Shown: positions 18,537-28,659, counted from the first letter of the stretch. The stretch: 64,000 bases of DNA from Exiguobacterium sp. AM39-5BH (GCF_003467445.1 NZ_QSGS01000009.1:11334-75333); one strand, 5' to 3'. Notes: generated by a model not told the origin, from the letters alone. Program-made: numbers and translations.

Positions 18537-19247
18537 ATGGATCGTACGATTTTAGTGGTAGATGACGAACAACCAATCGCCGATATATTGAAGTTTAAGC
18601 TTGAAAAAGAAGGATACCAAGTCCACGTCGCCTACGACGGGGAAGAGGCGCTCGTGAAAGTCGAAGAAGTCAAACCGGATTTGATTTTGCTCGACATCAT
18701 GTTGCCGCTCAAAGACGGCATGGAAGTGTGCCGGGAAGTCCGGAAGAAGTACGACATGCCGATCATCATGTTGACGGCGAAAGACTCTGAAATCGATAAA
18801 GTGCTCGGACTCGAGCTCGGTGCCGACGATTACGTCACGAAGCCGTTCAGTTCACGCGAGCTGTTGGCCCGCGTCAAGGCGAACATGCGCCGTCACGCAA
18901 CAGCCCCGGCCCCAGAGACGAAAGGTGCCAACGACAACGATATCGTGATCGGTGATTTGACGATTCATCCGGATTCGTACATGGTCACGAAACGGGAAGA
19001 GAAAATCGAACTGACGCACCGTGAGTTCGAACTCATTCACTACCTTGCCCAGAATATCGGGCAAGTCATGACGCGCGAGCATTTGCTCCAGACGGTGTGG
19101 GGCTATGACTACTTCGGCGACGTCCGCACGGTCGACGTGACGGTCCGCCGCTTGCGTGAGAAAGTCGAAGACAATCCATCGACGCCGACGTATATCATCA
19201 CACGTCGCGGTGTTGGGTACTATTTAAAAGCAGGAGAAGAAGACTAA
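18537..19247 (+). CDS. walR: response regulator WalR (YycF)
   Basis: OmpR/PhoB-type regulator that controls peptidoglycan hydrolases and links wall growth to division; essential in most Bacillota. 236 residues. The receiver domain has acidic DDEQ near the start, the phosphorylated Asp in [13 protein letters not shown], and [25 protein letters not shown]. The winged-helix effector shows [54 protein letters not shown] behind GAGGAGGACTCACTGA. It heads walR-walK-walH-walI-walJ. Confidence 0.97.
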   Translation: MDRTILVVDDEQPIADILKFKLEKEGYQVHVAYDGEEALVKVEEVKPDLILLDIMLPLKDGMEVCREVRKKYDMPIIMLTAKDSEIDKVLGLELGADDYVTKPFSSRELLARVKANMRRHATAPAPETKGANDNDIVIGDLTIHPDSYMVTKREEKIELTHREFELIHYLAQNIGQVMTREHLLQTVWGYDYFGDVRTVDVTVRRLREKVEDNPSTPTYIITRRGVGYYLKAGEED

Positions 19248-19250
19248 ACG

Positions 19251-21091
19251 ATGAAACGGACGAACTTCTTTAAATCTATCCAGTGGAAGCTCGTCGTCAT
19301 CTATGCGCTGCTCATTCTTGTTGCGATGCAAGTCATCGGGGTGTACTTCGTACGCTCCCTCGAACGACAATACATCAACAACTTCTCGCAGTCGCTCGTC
19401 GATCGGGCCAACCTTCTGAGCTATAACGTCAGTGAAGGGATCGCATCGAACGGCGGTGACTCGACTTCGGACCAGCAGTTGAACCAGGTACTGGATCAAC
19501 TGCTGTCTGAGTTTACGGAGAGCACGACGCTAGCTGACGACATTCGCGAAGTCCAGATTATCGACACGAACAGTGTCGTCCGGGCGACGTCGAACCCGAA
19601 CAATCAGAGTCTCGTCGGACAACGGACGGCGAACTCGTTCATTCAAAAATCATTCGCGACGAGCGGGGCGCAAGAGACGCTCGTCTATGAAGATTCTAAC
19701 GAGCGCATGCGCGTCGTCGCCGTTCCCGTCAAATCAGAGGTCGATGGGACGACGACCGGAATGATCTACATCGAGGCGTCGATGAAATCCATCTACAACC
19801 AGATGAACAAGTGACCCGGATTCTCGCGACTGGGACGCTCATCGCCCTCATCATCACAACCATTCTTGGGATTTTGCTGTCACGGACGATTACGCGACCG
19901 ATTGCGGATATGCGTCGTCAAGCCGTCGAGATGCGAAAAGGGAATTTTTCGCGGAAAGTTAAAGTCTATTCTGACGATGAGGTCGGCCAACTGGCCTATG
20001 CGTTCAACGAATTGACCGATGAGTTGATGGAAGCGAATGCCACGACCGAGGCTGAGCGACGCCGTTTAACGAGCGTCCTCGAGAACATGTCGGACGGGGT
20101 CGTCGCCACGGATCGCTCGCTCCGAGTCATCTTGATGAACGACCAGGCCCGTGACATGATTGGGCTCGCCGAAGAAGAAGCAATGGGGGCGAACCTACAG
20201 AACCTGCTCGAGTTTGATGACGAGATCGTCATCCCGGAAGATGGGACGATGCCGCCGAAACTGATCGACCTCAGTACGGACGAAGAACTGTTCCTCGTCC
20301 GCGCCTACTTCTCGCCGATTCAGAAGCATAGCGGACCAATCACCGGTCTCATTGTCGTCTTGCACGATGTGACCGAGCAAGAACAAGTCGAGCAAGACCG
20401 CCGTGAGTTCGTCGCGAACGTGAGCCACGAGCTGCGGACGCCGCTCACGACGATGCGGAGTTACCTCGAAGTCCTCGCGGAAGGCGCATATAAGGACGAC
20501 GAGCTCGCTCCGCGCTTCCTTGAGACGACTCAGAACGAAACGGAGCGGATGATTCGTCTCGTTAACGATTTATTGCAACTGTCGAAGATGGACAGCAAAG
20601 AGTATACGATGCAAAAAGTGAAGTTCGACTTCATTCAGTTCTTCAACGACATCATCGACCGGCATGAGATGACGAAAGGCGAGACGATCCAGTTCCGACG
20701 TAAACTCATGAAACGCCGAGTATATGTCCATGCCGATCAAGATAAGATGACACAGGTCATCGACAACATTATCACGAACGCCATCAAATTCTCACCAGAA
20801 GGCGGGACAATCACATTCCGGACGATGCTACGGGCCAAGCGTCTCGTCATCGGTATTAAAGACGAAGGGGTTGGCATCCCGAAATCGAACTTGAAAAAAA
20901 TCTTTGAACGGTTCTATCGGGTCGACAAGGCCCGGGCTCGTAATATCGGTGGTACTGGACTCGGTCTGTCGATCGCCAAAGAAGTCGTTTCAGCCCATAG
21001 TGGCGATATTTGGGCTGAAAGTGAATTTGGACGCGGCACGACGATTTACTTCACCATCCCGTTCGATACGATCGTGGAGGTGAATGACTGA
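19251..21091 (+). CDS. walK: sensor histidine kinase WalK (YycG), interrupted by one missing base
   Basis: Membrane sensor of cell-wall state that phosphorylates WalR. The N-terminal part has one transmembrane helix (about 13-33) and the extracellular PAS-like domain. It stops at 19812-19814 after NQMNK, where one missing G (AAGGTGACC read as AAGTGACC) shifts the frame. The rest continues with a second helix, HAMP, a cytoplasmic PAS, the phospho-acceptor SHELRTPLTTMRSYLEVL and the ATP-binding boxes NAIKFSPEGG, DEGVGIPKSN and GGTGLGLSIAKEVV. Restored length is 613 residues, normal for WalK. I treat the split as a sequence error, not two genes. Confidence 0.93.
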
Positions 21092-22476
21092 TGGCACGAC
21101 CCCGCTTCTTGGAGAAGCCAGAACTAGTGAAATCGCTCGTCTTGCTTACCTTGATCGTCACGTCCATCGTCCAAACGGTCATCCTCTGGGATTACCATCC
21201 GAAGTATCAGTCGGTTCAATCGGAGACGCAAGTCGCGAAAGTGGATGAATCGTTGCAACGTCGGACGAGTCAAGTGATCGTCCCGTCCCAAACCGTCGTC
21301 CATGAGAACAACGCTGTCTTCGCTACGAAAAATACACCGAAACAGATCATGCGCGTCATCCGGGAATCGTTCGAGGCGAGCGAGTTTAAACCACTCGCCG
21401 TCAAAAACGTCCCGAACTTTTATGCAGACGTCGATGAGGCCGTCGAACTGATTTTACCGGAAGCGTATTATGCGGATACACTTAGCTACATGCTTCCAGG
21501 CACGTATAGCCTGTCTGGGAAAGTGCCGCAACGGGCCCTCATCTTTAAAGCGGGCGACACGTGGCGTATCCGTACGATTATGAGCGACCAGTCACTTTGG
21601 GAAGGACGCTTATCAAAAGTCGGCCAAGGTGACCTCAACAGCTTGTTTTTAAAAGATTCGAACCGTTCGATGCGACGTGTCACGTACACGGATGAACGCG
21701 TCAACTATATCCCGGTCGCCGGACCGGAGATGAACGAGCTGTTCGCCTATGACGTGTCTCAAATTCAAATCTCGGCCCGCCTTGACTGGATGCGGGATAC
21801 GTTCTTCCCAGGGGATCCAAATGTACAAGAAGTCGATCCGGCCAGCTCGGTCGGCGCACTCACAAATGGGATTAGCGTCGCCGAATACGATGCGACGCTG
21901 AACGCGAGCCGCTATCGTAACTTGTCGCGCAACAGTACGGAACAGGATTCGGTCATCGGACTCGACACGATCGTCGAGTTCGTCAACTTCCACGGGGGTT
22001 GGGTCGATGAGACGTCGGAAAGCCAAGGCCTGTCCCTCCGCTTCGATGCAATCACACCGGCCAATCAAGGTTTTGAGACGACCGTGTTCCGATTTCACGT
22101 GAACGGTTTTCCGGTGTTCAGTCAACGGGAGGCGTTCATCAACAACGACGCTGTCGACTTGTCGACGTTACGTGTCGAAAATGACGGGACGCAAGTCCGA
22201 TCGATCACGCGGCACCATCTCGAAATTGATCGATTGATCTCGGTTGGGAAGACGAAGCTTGTGGACGGGCAAGACGTCATCGATACGCTCGTCAACGCAG
22301 GACGATTCGAAAACGTGACCGAGATTCGACTCGGCTATGAGATCGAATACAATGAAGACACGAGCCGTTACGTCACGTTCTCCCCGAACTGGTTCGTTCG
22401 AGAAGCTGGAAGATGGATTCCATTCGATCAACCAGATGACTGGACAGAAAGGATGATGTATCGTGGATTGGAGTAA
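21091..22476 (+). CDS. walH: two-component system activity regulator WalH (YycH)
   Basis: A 461-residue protein with one N-terminal transmembrane helix (about 13-33, LVLLTLIVTSIVQTVILW) and a large extracytoplasmic domain. In B. subtilis YycH forms a complex with YycI and WalK in the membrane and restrains the kinase. The family is poorly conserved in sequence, so the call rests mainly on its place between walK and walI, topology and length. Its ATG shares one base with the walK stop (TGATG) and its 3' end overlaps walI by 14 bp. Confidence 0.9.
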   Translation: MARPRFLEKPELVKSLVLLTLIVTSIVQTVILWDYHPKYQSVQSETQVAKVDESLQRRTSQVIVPSQTVVHENNAVFATKNTPKQIMRVIRESFEASEFKPLAVKNVPNFYADVDEAVELILPEAYYADTLSYMLPGTYSLSGKVPQRALIFKAGDTWRIRTIMSDQSLWEGRLSKVGQGDLNSLFLKDSNRSMRRVTYTDERVNYIPVAGPEMNELFAYDVSQIQISARLDWMRDTFFPGDPNVQEVDPASSVGALTNGISVAEYDATLNASRYRNLSRNSTEQDSVIGLDTIVEFVNFHGGWVDETSESQGLSLRFDAITPANQGFETTVFRFHVNGFPVFSQREAFINNDAVDLSTLRVENDGTQVRSITRHHLEIDRLISVGKTKLVDGQDVIDTLVNAGRFENVTEIRLGYEIEYNEDTSRYVTFSPNWFVREAGRWIPFDQPDDWTERMMYRGLE

Positions 22477-23287
22477 AGCGAAAACGATTCTTATCTTCGC
22501 CTTTCTCGCGCTGAACATCTACTTGTTGTTCCAGCTCTTGACGGAAACGTGGGCGACAGAAGTTGTGACGAACGACAACACGTCGATTGCTCAAATCTTG
22601 GACCAACGGAACGTCGATGCGTCGAAGCTACCAAGGATGGGCAGAGATATCGGATATTTGACCGGATCGTCGGAACAAATGTCGGCTTCGATGATCACAA
22701 AGAACCGGGAAGCTCAGCTGGCAACGACGCTCGATAATATGCAACTTGAAGTCGAGCTCAAGCAACCCGTCGCGCTCGATCAAAACGATTTGCGGACGAC
22801 CGCCACGACGTTCGTCTCGGAGTACGTCCCCTTTGGTTCCGAGTACGCGTATTGGCGATACGATGCCGAGACGCGTCAAGTCGCCTTCGTACAGACGTAT
22901 GAGAACAATAAGATTTTCTCAAACCCCGAAGTCAATGGGGAGACCGAGCAATATATCGGTCCGTCGCTTCTACTGCTTCAATTGAACAAAGCGTTCGAAG
23001 TGACTGACTATAAACAGCGTCATTTGACAAACTTGAACTCGAAGTCCCAAGACGACCTTGTCTTGACGGCAAGCGAGGCCATCTCGCAGCTCGCGGCCCG
23101 GAAGTACTTTCAGCCGAACCAAGAGATGCGGGCCATCAACACAGGCTTCTATAGCCTGCCGCTTGACAGTTCCGGCAGTTTGATTATCATGCCGCCGCTC
23201 TGGTCAATCACCATTGACGAGTCCGTCTATTTCGTCAATGCGATCGATGGGACCGTCGAACGAGTTGAATTTGATTCAGAAGAATGA
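22463..23287 (+). CDS. walI: two-component system regulator WalI (YycI)
   Basis: A 274-residue protein with a cytoplasmic MDWSKAK start, the very typical YycI N-terminus, and one transmembrane helix ([19 protein letters not shown]). An extracytoplasmic domain carries the YycI/YycH-type fold. It works with WalH to modulate WalK. It starts at GTG 22463 behind AAAGGATGATG inside the end of walH. Confidence 0.92.
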   Translation: MDWSKAKTILIFAFLALNIYLLFQLLTETWATEVVTNDNTSIAQILDQRNVDASKLPRMGRDIGYLTGSSEQMSASMITKNREAQLATTLDNMQLEVELKQPVALDQNDLRTTATTFVSEYVPFGSEYAYWRYDAETRQVAFVQTYENNKIFSNPEVNGETEQYIGPSLLLLQLNKAFEVTDYKQRHLTNLNSKSQDDLVLTASEAISQLAARKYFQPNQEMRAINTGFYSLPLDSSGSLIIMPPLWSITIDESVYFVNAIDGTVERVEFDSEE

Positions 23288-23300
23288 AAGGAGTGATCGA

Positions 23301-24092
23301 GTGACTTTACGCTATAGTGTGCTGGCGAGCGGTTCGACCGGGAACGGTCTCTACATTGAGACGGAACGGACGAGATTGCTCGTCGATGCCGGATTGACCG
23401 GAAAAGCGATGCAACAGCGCATCACCGAGATCGGTCGATCGTTTGACGGCATCGATGCACTACTCGTCACGCATGAGCACTCCGACCACATTAAAGGTGT
23501 CGGGATTCTCGCTCGAAAATATAATGTACCGATTTATGCGAACGCGAAGACGTGGGACGCGATGGAATCCTTGATTGGAAAAATAGATCCAGCCTTGAAG
23601 TTTCACTTTGAGGTAGGAGAAATCAAACAGTTCGGAGATATCGAAATCGAGTCCTTCAACGTCAGCCATGACGCGGCCAATCCGATGTTTTATCAGTTCG
23701 CCCATGACGGGCGACGTCTCGCCCATATTACCGACACGGGCTATGTGTCCGATCGAATGAAAGGTGTCATCCGTGGGGCCGATGATTTCATTTTCGAATC
23801 GAACCACGACGTCTCAATGCTCCAAATGGGACGTTATCCATGGAGCGTCAAGCGCCGAATTCTTGGAGACTACGGTCACGTCTCGAACGAAGACGCAGCC
23901 ATCGCAATGAGTGAGGTCATCGGAAATCAGACAAAACGGATTTATTTGGCTCACCTGAGTAAAGATAACAACATGAAAGAACTCGCTCAAATGAGTGTCT
24001 CGCAAACACTCGAGATGCGTGATGTCGATCTCGGTCGCATCAAATTGTGCGATACTGACCCATCGACCCCCACTTCGCTCGTTTCTTTATAA
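23301..24092 (+). CDS. walJ: MBL-fold hydrolase WalJ (YycJ)
   Basis: A 263-residue metallo-beta-lactamase-fold protein, probably a nuclease acting on DNA; in other Bacillota it links the wal operon to replication and division. The metal-binding motif [12 protein letters not shown] is intact, preceded by [24 protein letters not shown] and HITDTGYV carry further ligands and LAHLSKDNN is near the end. I choose GTG 23301 behind AAAGGAGTGATCGA. A longer in-frame start would overlap walI by about 75 bp and lacks homology. Confidence 0.93.
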   Translation: MTLRYSVLASGSTGNGLYIETERTRLLVDAGLTGKAMQQRITEIGRSFDGIDALLVTHEHSDHIKGVGILARKYNVPIYANAKTWDAMESLIGKIDPALKFHFEVGEIKQFGDIEIESFNVSHDAANPMFYQFAHDGRRLAHITDTGYVSDRMKGVIRGADDFIFESNHDVSMLQMGRYPWSVKRRILGDYGHVSNEDAAIAMSEVIGNQTKRIYLAHLSKDNNMKELAQMSVSQTLEMRDVDLGRIKLCDTDPSTPTSLVSL

Positions 24093-24105
24093 GCGAACTT
24101 GGGAA

Positions 24106-24127
24106 AAGACAGATAATATACTGTCTT
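24106..24127. promoter_or_regulatory. inverted repeat upstream of htrA
   Basis: AAGACAG (24106-24112) and CTGTCTT (24121-24127) are exact inverted copies 8 bp apart. The spacer contains a TATACT (24117-24122) that could be the htrA -10. It could be an operator over the promoter or a weak walJ terminator. Confidence 0.45.
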
Positions 24128-24143
24128 AAAGGGGGGACGCGTC

Positions 24144-25409
24144 GTGAATGAAGAGAGACACCATGAGTATGAACCTCAAGACGTCGAACCTTTAGAGCAC
24201 GAAGCAGATACAATGAACGATACACCGACGTACCCATCTCGCAGCGAATGGCGCCCGAAGCAAGAAGAACATGTGCGCCATAAGCCGCGAGTGAACTTAA
24301 AACCGTTGTTACTCGGAGGGGTTGGCGGATTCTTAGGAGCGGCTTTGTTCTTTTTGGCGATGATGCTCTGGGATTCCCCAACCTCTCGTTTTATGACGAA
24401 TGAACTTATTCGGACGGAACAAGCCGTCACGGTCACAGAATCTGACATCACGAGCGCTGTGACGGGCGCTAAGACGTCCGTCGTTAGCATCACGAACATC
24501 CAGCGCGCTTTCACCTCGGACTCACAGTGGGAGGCCGGAGCGGGCTCTGGTGTCATCTACAAGGTCGACGGTGACACGGCGTATATCGTCACGAATTTCC
24601 ACGTCATTGAGGAAGCGGACGAAATCAATGTCGCGTTTGCCGACGGACAAGTCGCGTCGGCGACGATTCTCGGCGAAGACCCGCTTAACGATTTGGCCGT
24701 CGCTTCCGTCAAACTGCCTGAGGATATCGATGTCATTCCAATCGCGCTCGGTGACTCGACCGTGCTCCAGGCAGGGGAGACCGTCATGGCGATCGGGAAT
24801 CCGCTCGGCGTCTTTTCAAACTCGGTCACCCGTGGTATCGTCAGTGGTGTCGAACGCACCGTACCGGTCGACACGAACAGTGACGGTCTCATGGATTATA
24901 ACGCCGAGGTCATCCAGACCGATGCCGCCATCAACCCGGGGAACTCCGGCGGGGCACTCATCAACATCCGCGGCGAGCTCGTCGGCATCAACTCGATGAA
25001 AATCGCCGAGGCGAGCGTCGAAGGGGTCGGCTTCTCGATTCCCGTCAATGTCGCGCTGCCGGTTATCGATATGCTCGAGCGGGATGGGAAAGTGACGCGG
25101 GCCCAGCTCGGCGTCACGATTCAAGAAGTCATCGCCGTACCGGGTAACGTCCGGGAAGAATACGGCATCAGCTTTGATAACGAGGACGGGGTGTTCGTCG
25201 AGGCGATCACGCCCGGCAGTCCAGCCGAAGAGGCCGGCCTTCGCGTCGGTGACGTCATCGTCAAAATCGGCGACCGCGACATCAAACGTTACGTCGATTT
25301 GCGGGACGCGCTGTACCGGGACGCCACGGTTGGGGATAACGTCACGATTGAATATACGCGACACGGCAAGATAGGCAAGACCGAGGCCACATTAACGGAA
25401 GCAACCTAA
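24144..25409 (+). CDS. htrA: membrane-anchored serine protease HtrA/DegP type
   Basis: A surface quality-control protease for misfolded exported proteins. 421 residues. The N-terminus is cytoplasmic and acidic, followed by a single transmembrane anchor (about 54-74, LLLGGVGGFLGAALFFLAMMLW). The trypsin-like domain carries the catalytic triad in VTNFHVIEEAD (His), NDLAVASV (Asp) and NPGNSGGALI (Ser). One C-terminal PDZ domain contains GSPAEEAGLRVGDVIVKIGD. It starts at GTG 24144 behind AAAGGGGGGACGC. It closes the wal operon region as yycK/htrC does in Bacillus. The inverted repeat just upstream suggests separate regulation. Confidence 0.95.
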   Translation: MNEERHHEYEPQDVEPLEHEADTMNDTPTYPSRSEWRPKQEEHVRHKPRVNLKPLLLGGVGGFLGAALFFLAMMLWDSPTSRFMTNELIRTEQAVTVTESDITSAVTGAKTSVVSITNIQRAFTSDSQWEAGAGSGVIYKVDGDTAYIVTNFHVIEEADEINVAFADGQVASATILGEDPLNDLAVASVKLPEDIDVIPIALGDSTVLQAGETVMAIGNPLGVFSNSVTRGIVSGVERTVPVDTNSDGLMDYNAEVIQTDAAINPGNSGGALINIRGELVGINSMKIAEASVEGVGFSIPVNVALPVIDMLERDGKVTRAQLGVTIQEVIAVPGNVREEYGISFDNEDGVFVEAITPGSPAEEAGLRVGDVIVKIGDRDIKRYVDLRDALYRDATVGDNVTIEYTRHGKIGKTEATLTEAT

Positions 25410-25446
25410 AGGAGCGGCGACGCTTCTTTTTTAAGGAGGAAACATT

Positions 25447-25608
25447 GTGGAAAAAAAAGTATGCAAGGAACATGTTGAAATCGCTTTAGATATCATTGTG
25501 GACGAGACGGGGGAATACCCGTTGCTCGAAGAACTATCCACAAGTGGACAAGTGACGTGTGAGTTCTGCGATGTCGATGCAACATATGTTGTGTCAAGCA
25601 AAAAATGA
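25447..25608 (+). CDS. CxxH/CxxC small protein (YyzF-like)
   Basis: A 53-residue protein starting at GTG 25447 behind AAGGAGGAAAC. It has VCKEHVEIALDIIVDE near the N-terminus and VTCEFCDVDATYVV near the C-terminus, giving a CxxH and a CxxC that could jointly hold one zinc ion. This matches the small CxxH/CxxC family found between htrA and rlmH in Bacillus (YyzF). Function unknown. The position and cysteine pattern make the call solid despite the size. Confidence 0.82.
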   Translation: MEKKVCKEHVEIALDIIVDETGEYPLLEELSTSGQVTCEFCDVDATYVVSSKK

Positions 25609-25617
25609 TTATCAACA

Positions 25618-25679
25618 TGTGGATTTGTGGATAACTCTGTGGATAACCCTATGGATAACTCCAAAAAAACTGTGGAAAA
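25618..25679 (+). promoter_or_regulatory. DnaA-box cluster upstream of rlmH
   Basis: Five DnaA-box-like 9-mers lie on one strand within 62 bp. TGTGGATAA at 25626-25634 and 25638-25646 are perfect. TATGGATAA at 25650-25658 and TGTGGAAAA at 25671-25679 have one mismatch. TGTGGATTT at 25618-25626 has two. Three successive boxes are spaced exactly 12 bp apart. It sits in the gap between the CxxH/CxxC gene and rlmH. Confidence 0.85.
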
Positions 25680-25691
25680 AGGAAGAATTGG

Positions 25692-26171
25692 ATGAATATT
25701 TCAATTATCACGGTCGGTAAACTGAAAGAGAAGTATTTGAAACTAGGGATTGCGGAGTACACGAAACGCTTGTCGGCCTATGCGAAAGTGCAGGAAATCG
25801 AGGTCGCAGACGAGAAAGCGCCCGAGCATTTGAGCGAAGCGGACATGATTCTAGTAAAACAAAAAGAAGGCGAGCGGATCTTGGCGAAAATCAGTCCGGA
25901 CACGCATGTGATTGCGTTGGCCATCGACGCCAAACAACGGACGAGCGAAGAGTTCGCCCGTGAGCTCGATCAACTCGCAACGTACGGCAAAAGCAAAATT
26001 GCCTTCGTCATCGGCGGATCGCTCGGCTTATCGGACGACGTCATGAAACGCTCGGATGATACGATTTCATTCTCGAAGATGACGTTCCCGCATCAATTGA
26101 TGAAGCTCGTCTTGTGTGAACAGATTTATCGGGCATATCGGATCAACCGAAATGAACCGTACCATAAATAA
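25692..26171 (+). CDS. rlmH: 23S rRNA (pseudouridine1915-N3)-methyltransferase RlmH
   Basis: SPOUT-class methyltransferase of 159 residues that methylates pseudouridine 1915 in the ribosomal decoding region. The trefoil-knot SAM site is seen in [14 protein letters not shown], and the C-terminal signature [30 protein letters not shown] is complete. It is the conserved end of the yyc block in Bacillota. ATG 25692 is preceded by GGAAGAA and directly by the DnaA-box cluster. Confidence 0.97.
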   Translation: MNISIITVGKLKEKYLKLGIAEYTKRLSAYAKVQEIEVADEKAPEHLSEADMILVKQKEGERILAKISPDTHVIALAIDAKQRTSEEFARELDQLATYGKSKIAFVIGGSLGLSDDVMKRSDDTISFSKMTFPHQLMKLVLCEQIYRAYRINRNEPYHK

Positions 26172-26189
26172 CCACATATAAATTTGTTT

Positions 26190-26226
26190 AGCGTCAAAGG
26201 CAACTACTGTCTTTGACGCTTTTTGG
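26190..26226 (+). terminator. terminator after rlmH
   Basis: AGCGTCAAAG (26190-26199) pairs with CTTTGACGCT (26211-26220), then five Ts. Confidence 0.92.
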
Positions 26227-26348
26227 GCAGGTAAATATTTTCGGCTACCGAATGCTAATCATATTAAAAAGGTTTAAGAGCATTGAAAATCAAGTATCTA
26301 CTTTGATTAAAATGTGCATGAACTGAATGATTGGAAGGAGAATTAACT

Positions 26349-26687
26349 TTGAAAAAAACAGTTTTAATCAATGCATCTTTTTTGGTGGAAGTAGAGGAAA
26401 CTGAAGTTCACAAAGATTTTGGGATGATTGATCAAGTCACAAACGAGTTATGTCAGGGACAGACAATCAAACTCGGTACGAATGAAGTAGACGTGGAATG
26501 GGAAAGTTGCTCTACGGTTGTCTTGGATTCAGCTTCAATGAATTGTGGACAATGCTCAACTTGTGGACGATGGACAACAGACATAGAAAAAAGTAATCCA
26601 GTTTTACAATTGTGTAATGGAGCAACTTTTGAGGGGAAGCTGTTGTGTGATGAATGTTTACCAGAAAATCATAGGTGGTCTTTTTAG
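26349..26687 (+). CDS. hypothetical protein with two CxxC pairs
   Basis: A 112-residue protein that I do not recognise. It begins MKKTVLINASFLVEVEETE at TTG 26349 behind GGAAGGAG. The second half carries CGQCSTCGRW and LLCDECLPE, four or more cysteines that could form a zinc ribbon. The gene is AT-rich with codons unlike the core genes before it. A long leader (26227-26348) holds no clear gene. It opens an AT-rich stretch and may be acquired. Confidence 0.6.
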   Translation: MKKTVLINASFLVEVEETEVHKDFGMIDQVTNELCQGQTIKLGTNEVDVEWESCSTVVLDSASMNCGQCSTCGRWTTDIEKSNPVLQLCNGATFEGKLLCDECLPENHRWSF

Positions 26688-26880
26688 TAGTGAAACGAAA
26701 GACTAGTAGCTGATTTATTTAGCGAGTCGAGCAACTAAATATGGTTTCAACATATTCCTTCCGACAACATAGAAAAACGATTGTTGATTCTTAGTTTCAG
26801 ATTTACAATAAAGATAAAAATAATCATAAAATGGTAGTTTTTATAAAAAACATTCTTTAAGCGTAGAGGAGTTTTCCATA

Positions 26881-27822
26881 ATGGAATCGAAACGAGAGCG
26901 AACGACACGACAAGCATCATTTTTTCAACAATATTTGATTCCAATCACCATTGCTTCGTCTGTAATCGTATCAGGTGCAGTCAGTTACTTTGTCAGCCAC
27001 TTCAACACGAACGAATCGATTGCTCAAGCGGAGATGCAATCACGTGTCGACGATATGCAAGCAGAATCTGTCAAAACTATCGAAAAAGAAGTACCACAAA
27101 TCATCAGCGATTTAGATGAATACGATCAAGATTTAGCCCAGCTCGTTCAACAAGTCGATTGGCTGAAGCAAAGTATGACTCCTGTCCGTGACGGACTAAA
27201 CTATATTAATTCAGCCACGCTTGTTATTTCAGGAGTCAACAGCGTGGTAAGTAATCCGATTCTAGTTAAAATGAGTTCTTCATTAAGTTCTGCCAACAGC
27301 ACACTGAATGAAATGGACGCTTTTTTGTTCCGATTGGAGCACTTATCGAGCGTCAAAGAAGAGATGGGGAAGACGCGCGAACAAATCAATGAATTGTATG
27401 AAAGCTATCAAACTGAGAATGATCCGGCATTACTTTTAGAATTGGAGCATGAATTGGATACCAAACTCGTGTATCAAATTGAAGACGTTCGCACCGCAAC
27501 GATTGAAGCGAGGGACGTCCTAGAATCATCTAAAGACGTCATTGTGGCAGCAAACTATGCAAACTCTTCTTATCAAAAGATCAAAAACGAGAGTGGAAAA
27601 GCCATCGAGAAATTACAGTTTTGGAAAGACGGAAAGAACGAAAATAAAATTGATCAAGATGAATTTGATCGGATTGAAAAAGAACTTGCGGATTCAAGGG
27701 AGCGTCTGAAAGATCTTCCTGAAGAAATGGCCGAGCGATCAAAAGAGACGATTTCATCCATCAATGAAGTGAAAACGGAACTTCAAGTCGTAAGATTGGC
27801 TGAAGTGATTCAAGCAGATTAA
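26881..27822 (+). CDS. membrane-anchored coiled-coil protein
   Basis: A 313-residue protein with a short basic cytoplasmic start, one transmembrane helix (about 18-40, YLIPITIASSVIVSGAVSYFVSHF) and a long extracytoplasmic part. That part is almost wholly helical, with heptad-like Leu/Ile patterns (residues 50-150 and 230-310) and many Glu, Lys and Gln. No catalytic motif is visible. It resembles surface helical or chemoreceptor-like stalks, but no signalling domain is present. ATG behind GTAGAGGAG. The hydrolase gene follows after 3 bp, suggesting one transcript. Confidence 0.6.
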   Translation: MESKRERTTRQASFFQQYLIPITIASSVIVSGAVSYFVSHFNTNESIAQAEMQSRVDDMQAESVKTIEKEVPQIISDLDEYDQDLAQLVQQVDWLKQSMTPVRDGLNYINSATLVISGVNSVVSNPILVKMSSSLSSANSTLNEMDAFLFRLEHLSSVKEEMGKTREQINELYESYQTENDPALLLELEHELDTKLVYQIEDVRTATIEARDVLESSKDVIVAANYANSSYQKIKNESGKAIEKLQFWKDGKNENKIDQDEFDRIEKELADSRERLKDLPEEMAERSKETISSINEVKTELQVVRLAEVIQAD

Positions 27823-27825
27823 ACC

Positions 27826-28553
27826 ATGAATAAAGAACAATTGATTCAACTCGCAAAATGTAAACTATACACCAAATCAATTCAACACGATTCCGCAAAC
27901 GTGACGGTCGTCATGGACGCGGGATACGGGGATGACTCAACGGCTTGGAACCCGTTGGTGGAGGATGTTTCAAAGCTAGCCAACGTCTTCTTGTATGATC
28001 GAGCTGGTCTTGGGAAAAGTGAAACCAGCGCGAGCCCGAGAACGAGTCGAAACATGATTCAAGAACTGAGACAGTTACTGACGGTCCCAATACAAAACCT
28101 CCTTACTTCCTCGTCGGTCATTCTTTTGGCGGAGTGAACATGCAGTTGTTCGCGGATGCCTATGAAGAAGACGTCAGCGGGTTGATTTTAGTGGATGTCA
28201 CACCGAAAGACTATCGTGAGCGATTCCTGCCGACGATGTCACAAGACTTTCAACGTGCCTACTATCAGCAATTCGTCCGCGAAGGGAACTACGAAGAGTT
28301 CATGGAAAGTTTGAAACAATTAAAAGAGACGGAACTGGCATTACAGACTCCGGTCATCGTCATCGCGGCCGGCAAGAAGGACCACTACTCCAGTGAATCG
28401 CAACGATTATGGAACGATATGCAGAAAGAACTCACGCAAATCTCGTCAAATTCCGAATTCGTCCTTGCCGAAGCGAGCGCCCATTACATCCAGCGAGATG
28501 AGCCGGAAGTCATCTTGGCCGCCATCAAACGATTGATTGAACGATTCAAATGA
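27826..28553 (+). CDS. alpha/beta-fold hydrolase, interrupted by one missing base
   Basis: A serine hydrolase of about 242 residues once the frame is restored. The first part shows VTVVMDAGYGDDSTAWNPLVEDVSK (oxyanion region) and YDRAGLGKSE. Near 28092 one A is missing from an A run. The next frame reads PPYFLVGHSFGGVNMQLFADAYE, which contains the nucleophile elbow GHSFGG. The C-terminal part has LVDVTPKDY and the histidine region SAHYIQRDEPE. No ribosome binding site is evident at ATG 27826; translation may be coupled to the preceding gene. Substrate unknown. Confidence 0.75.
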
Positions 28554-28564
28554 TTTCCCGAGAC

Positions 28565-28594
28565 CGGCCATCGAACAGCGATGGCCGTTTTTTT
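28565..28594 (+). terminator. terminator after the hydrolase gene
   Basis: CGGCCATCG (28565-28573) and CGATGGCCG (28579-28587) pair around AACAG, followed by seven Ts. Confidence 0.92.
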
Positions 28595-28642
28595 CAATGA
28601 GCAACCCGATTATCCGATGTCGTATTGCCGTCAAAAAAAACG

Positions 28643-28659
28643 ATGTGATAAAATCACAT
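28643..28659. promoter_or_regulatory. palindrome of CRP/FNR-like form next to a Fur box
   Basis: ATGTGATAAAATCACAT is a perfect 17-bp palindrome with TGTGA and TCACA half-sites. CRP-type sites have a 6-bp spacer; here it is 5 bp. It ends 6 bp before a Fur box and could overlap the promoter (GATAAA inside). Confidence 0.45.

Noticed and set aside
19251..21091. walK as two separate genes (a sensor fragment and a kinase)
   Set aside because: Restoring one G at about 19811 gives a 613-residue standard WalK; the second frame has no independent ribosome binding site.
22096..22111. Second parS-like sequence (TTTCACGTGAA) inside walH
   Set aside because: Only about 11 of 16 positions match and the outer bases of both half-sites are wrong.
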